A DNA stretch of 7,214 bases. Source: an uncultured Hymenobacter sp. (GTDB lineage Bacteria > Bacteroidota > Bacteroidia > Cytophagales > Hymenobacteraceae). Under the pieces are notes generated by a model. That model did no database searches and had not been told where the DNA came from. It saw nothing but the letters and a program-made list of their open reading frames with translations. Both the position numbers and the translations under genes were made by a program. The stretch is from positions 7,054 to 14,267 of the forward strand of contig CALMOO010000861.1 of NCBI GenBank assembly GCA_937871705.1, written 5' to 3'. Below are positions 5,576 to 7,214 of the stretch, in pieces (position 1 is the stretch's first letter; each line of letters begins with the position of its first letter).

Positions 5576-5875
5576 ATGTCCGGCTTTGCGTGGCACACAG
5601 AACTGGCGTGCCGGAAGTGGCTCGAACGGGCTGAGGCTGTTCCCGGTAGGCTTAATACACCCAAGACCACCACTTGGATGGCCTTGCTGAACTACGTGAA
5701 CCCGGTGCCTGACCCAAGCCAGCAGTTCGGCCTATCGCCCGGCGACGCGCCGGACGTGACCATCCTACGAGCGTACCAACTGCTGCTCTCGGGCCTCAGC
5801 CCCGAGCAGGCCGCGCAGCAGATAACGAAAAATTTATTGCCGGATAACATGACCGACTTCTTCGTGCGGGGATAA
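5576..5875 (+). CDS. Hypothetical protein, 99 residues
   Basis: I do not recognise this protein. It starts at the ATG at 5576; the same frame has a TGA at 5552-5554, so the start cannot lie much further up. Codon use is strongly biased to G/C in the third position (for example CTG CTG CTC TCG GGC CTC AGC CCC GAG CAG), which supports a real gene over the antisense frame. The sequence has a helical N-terminal part with conserved-looking Trp and Cys (WHTELACRKWLERAE, 6-20), a Pro-rich middle (NPVPDPSQQFGLSPGDAPD, 42-60) and a C-terminal helical segment (ILRAYQLLLSGLSPEQAAQQ, 63-82). It has no signal peptide, membrane segment or known motif. It is divergent from the Abi gene. It could be a small accessory or plasmid-type protein. 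Confidence 0.65.
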   Translation: MSGFAWHTELACRKWLERAEAVPGRLNTPKTTTWMALLNYVNPVPDPSQQFGLSPGDAPDVTILRAYQLLLSGLSPEQAAQQITKNLLPDNMTDFFVRG

Positions 5876-6366
5876 GTCTGGTTAGCCCCGGTACTCGCAG
5901 GCAGGGCTACGCTTCTTCTACGGCCGACATTGGGATTGCCAGGTAGTGGACATAGCGAAAACGCCAGGAGGCTGGAGAACAAGCCTGCCTGACTTTGTGA
6001 AGAAATCTGATTTTTCTCTACAAAGCACTTGACCCATGTAAAAGAAAAGGACTCTTTCTTTACAAAGGGTCGATAACCGTCAGGGGCTGGATTAGCCGCG
6101 GGTAGCAGGCCTAGCTTTCGGTAACACGGGATTTTGGCAAAAGTAAAGAGACAAGAACGACCGTTCTTGGCTAATAACGTATTCATTATACTCCTGGAGT
6201 AACAGAGCGGAAAAACTGCCTCTGTGAGCTGCTACTTGAAGCTGTGTGCTTGCCATTTAGGGAGCTAGCTATCATTGAAGGCCACACTAATCTTGACCTC
6301 TACTAACCACTGGCTTACGTAATGGGGAAAGGTACATAGGGCTCTGGGAACCACTAGGCACCCCTG
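5876..6366. other. Non-coding stretch between the 99-residue gene and the right-edge gene
   Basis: No convincing gene was found in these 491 bp. A 6-bp stem TAGCCC/GGGCTA (5883-5888 with 5904-5909) starts 7 bp after the 99-residue stop codon, without a T-run. The extended hairpin at 6031-6071 is listed separately. CACAGAG-type pairing (6202-6207 with 6220-6225) gives a 6-bp hairpin in the 3' region of the right-edge gene, and a minus-strand TACCTTT at 6328-6334 is promoter-like but isolated. The stretch may include remains of decayed genes. Confidence 0.45.
6031..6071. repeat. Extended imperfect hairpin (about 15 bp)
   Basis: GACCC (6031-6035) pairs with GGGTC (6067-6071). After a small internal loop, GTAAA-GAAA-G (6038-6049) pairs with C-TTTC-TTTAC (6054-6063) with two single-A bulges, leaving a GACT tetraloop. 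TTCTTTACAAAG in its right arm (6056-6067) is also present just upstream as TTCTCTACAAAG (6014-6025), 11 of 12 identical. The function is unknown. Confidence 0.5.
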
Positions 6367-7214
6367 TTAGGCTTTGCCAACGACATTGCTAAGCTCGAGA
6401 CCAAGTTTATGTTGACGAGCTATAAGTATTGTCAGTAGCTTTCGGAAGGCGCTGAATGCCTGTTCATCTTGTCGTAGCATCGCTTCATGATGATGCCAAA
6501 TATGAGCTAGTAAAATAGCTAGGTTGCCTTCTAAATCTTTCCAATATGCATTTGTCGTTTCGATTTGTAGGGCAGGTTTCATTAACCAATCAAGTCCCAT
6601 TGCCAGCATAGGTTTATCTGCCAAACGAGCAAGGATAGCAGCCAAGGATGAGAGGCTACTGCTATCCTTCCAGTTAGATTGCAGCCACTCTGTAAGGAGT
6701 GGACAAATGACCTTTAGCATAGGAACATGCTCAGCTTGCCATAAGGTCTGCCAATCTAGCGACAGTAAACTACGCCATAGTTCTGAACTGTGCCGGTTTC
6801 GTCCCGAAGGATTCCAACTCGGACTGACTAAACAATATTTTATCATATCTACCCAAACCATTGGGACAGATGAATTAGATGATTCGCTAAATGCTAGCCG
6901 TGTCCAAGCGTACAAGAATCGAAGTACCCAGCTGTGTGCCCACCCCCCTAAAGCCAGGATGGGTTCCCATAACTGCTGGGCGTCTGTTCTACTGAGCATA
7001 GGTAACCAAGTGGCTAATTGGTCAAATAGCCAAGTGTCCCAGTCGCTTGGACTTCCGCTCAGTTCACCCCCGTCTTCCCCACTACCGGGCTGCAAGCGTT
7101 GCAACGTATTTAGTAGAGTTGCATGCCAAAAAGGGAAAAAGCCACTCTGTTCCACTGGAGTGGGTATTCCGTGAAAAGCAGCTACGAGCAATTTAGGATG
7201 GAAAGAAGGCCATT
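6367..7214 (-). CDS. C-terminal 281 residues of a large tryptophan-rich helical protein (start beyond right edge)
   Basis: The frame is open from the window edge to a TAA at 6367-6369. A TTG at 7189-7191 could be read as a start, but the frame continues upstream without a stop (WPSFHPK before it), so the gene almost certainly begins outside the window. The visible part is rich in Leu, Ala and Trp, with 19 Trp in 281 residues (about 7 percent), often in W-x(3-6)-W pairs such as DWDTWLF, GGWAHSW and DWQTLWQ. This suggests packed helical repeats. The end, AFRKLLTILIARQHKLGLELSNVVGKA, is an amphipathic helix. There is no signal peptide or catalytic motif in this part. Large bacterial sensor or defence proteins often end in such helical repeats, and the nearby Abi gene makes that attractive, but the family is not identified. 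The antisense frame (6524-7174) has a non-protein-like composition and is rejected. Confidence 0.75.
   Translation of the reverse strand, partial: WPSFHPKLLVAAFHGIPTPVEQSGFFPFWHATLLNTLQRLQPGSGEDGGELSGSPSDWDTWLFDQLATWLPMLSRTDAQQLWEPILALGGWAHSWVLRFLYAWTRLAFSESSNSSVPMVWVDMIKYCLVSPSWNPSGRNRHSSELWRSLLSLDWQTLWQAEHVPMLKVICPLLTEWLQSNWKDSSSLSSLAAILARLADKPMLAMGLDWLMKPALQIETTNAYWKDLEGNLAILLAHIWHHHEAMLRQDEQAFSAFRKLLTILIARQHKLGLELSNVVGKA

Noticed and set aside
5692..6186. Minus-strand 164-codon open frame
   Set aside because: It overlaps the 99-residue plus-strand gene, which has strong coding-type codon bias. The 164-codon product is a low-complexity mix of Ser, Pro, Arg and Cys with no recognisable family.
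6524..7174. Plus-strand 216-codon open frame
   Set aside because: It is antisense to the right-edge protein. The product is rich in Ser, Cys and Pro with no coherent domain, while the minus frame is open to the edge with a regular helical composition.

Overview
The window looks like an accessory region of a Bacteroidota chromosome or plasmid, most likely a Hymenobacter-like member of the Cytophagales. This is inferred from four things: the long Rhs/YD-type surface protein with the N-terminal domain usual in Bacteroidota, a TAnnTTTG-type -7 promoter element (TACCTTTA, minus strand), the lack of Shine-Dalgarno sequences before the starts, and moderate GC with mixed codon use. No rRNA, tRNA, CRISPR array or intact insertion sequence was seen.

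Layout. (1) Positions 1-3060, minus strand: the first 1020 codons of a secreted Rhs/YD-repeat-like protein, open to the left edge without a stop, so its C-terminal part (often a variable or toxin tail) is not visible. (2) 3061-3476: a divergent intergenic region of about 400 bp packed with inverted repeats, including a 62-bp near-perfect hairpin. (3) 3477-4088, plus strand: a small exported DUF6624-type protein. (4) 4089-4274: a convergent spacer with a 12-bp tandem repeat. (5) 4275-5180, minus strand: a complete Abi_2-family (AbiD/AbiF-like) HEPN ribonuclease candidate with the RNxxxH signature. (6) 5181-5575: no protein gene. Just upstream of the Abi gene, on the same strand, it holds a -7 promoter element, a GC-rich hairpin followed by seven T residues, and an 11-bp leader hairpin. 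Further up is a small branched inverted-repeat structure. (7) 5576-5875, plus strand: an unrecognised 99-residue protein. (8) 5876-6366: non-coding, with one extended hairpin. (9) 6367-7214, minus strand: the tryptophan-rich, mostly helical C-terminal 281 residues of a larger protein whose start lies off the right edge.

The most interesting unit is the Abi gene with its upstream region. A minus-strand intrinsic terminator sits there with no protein gene to terminate and a promoter element only about 12 bp ahead of it. This suggests a short structured RNA made just upstream of a HEPN toxin-like gene, with the Abi message possibly arising by read-through. From memory, AbiF-type HEPN proteins have been described with adjacent structured RNAs that restrain them and have been proposed as relatives of Cas13. 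The arrangement here fits such an RNA-controlled toxin or defence unit, but identity of this RNA with that family cannot be shown by reading alone. The large partial gene at the right edge and the Rhs-like gene at the left are compatible with a defence or conflict island, but neither is shown to work with the Abi unit.
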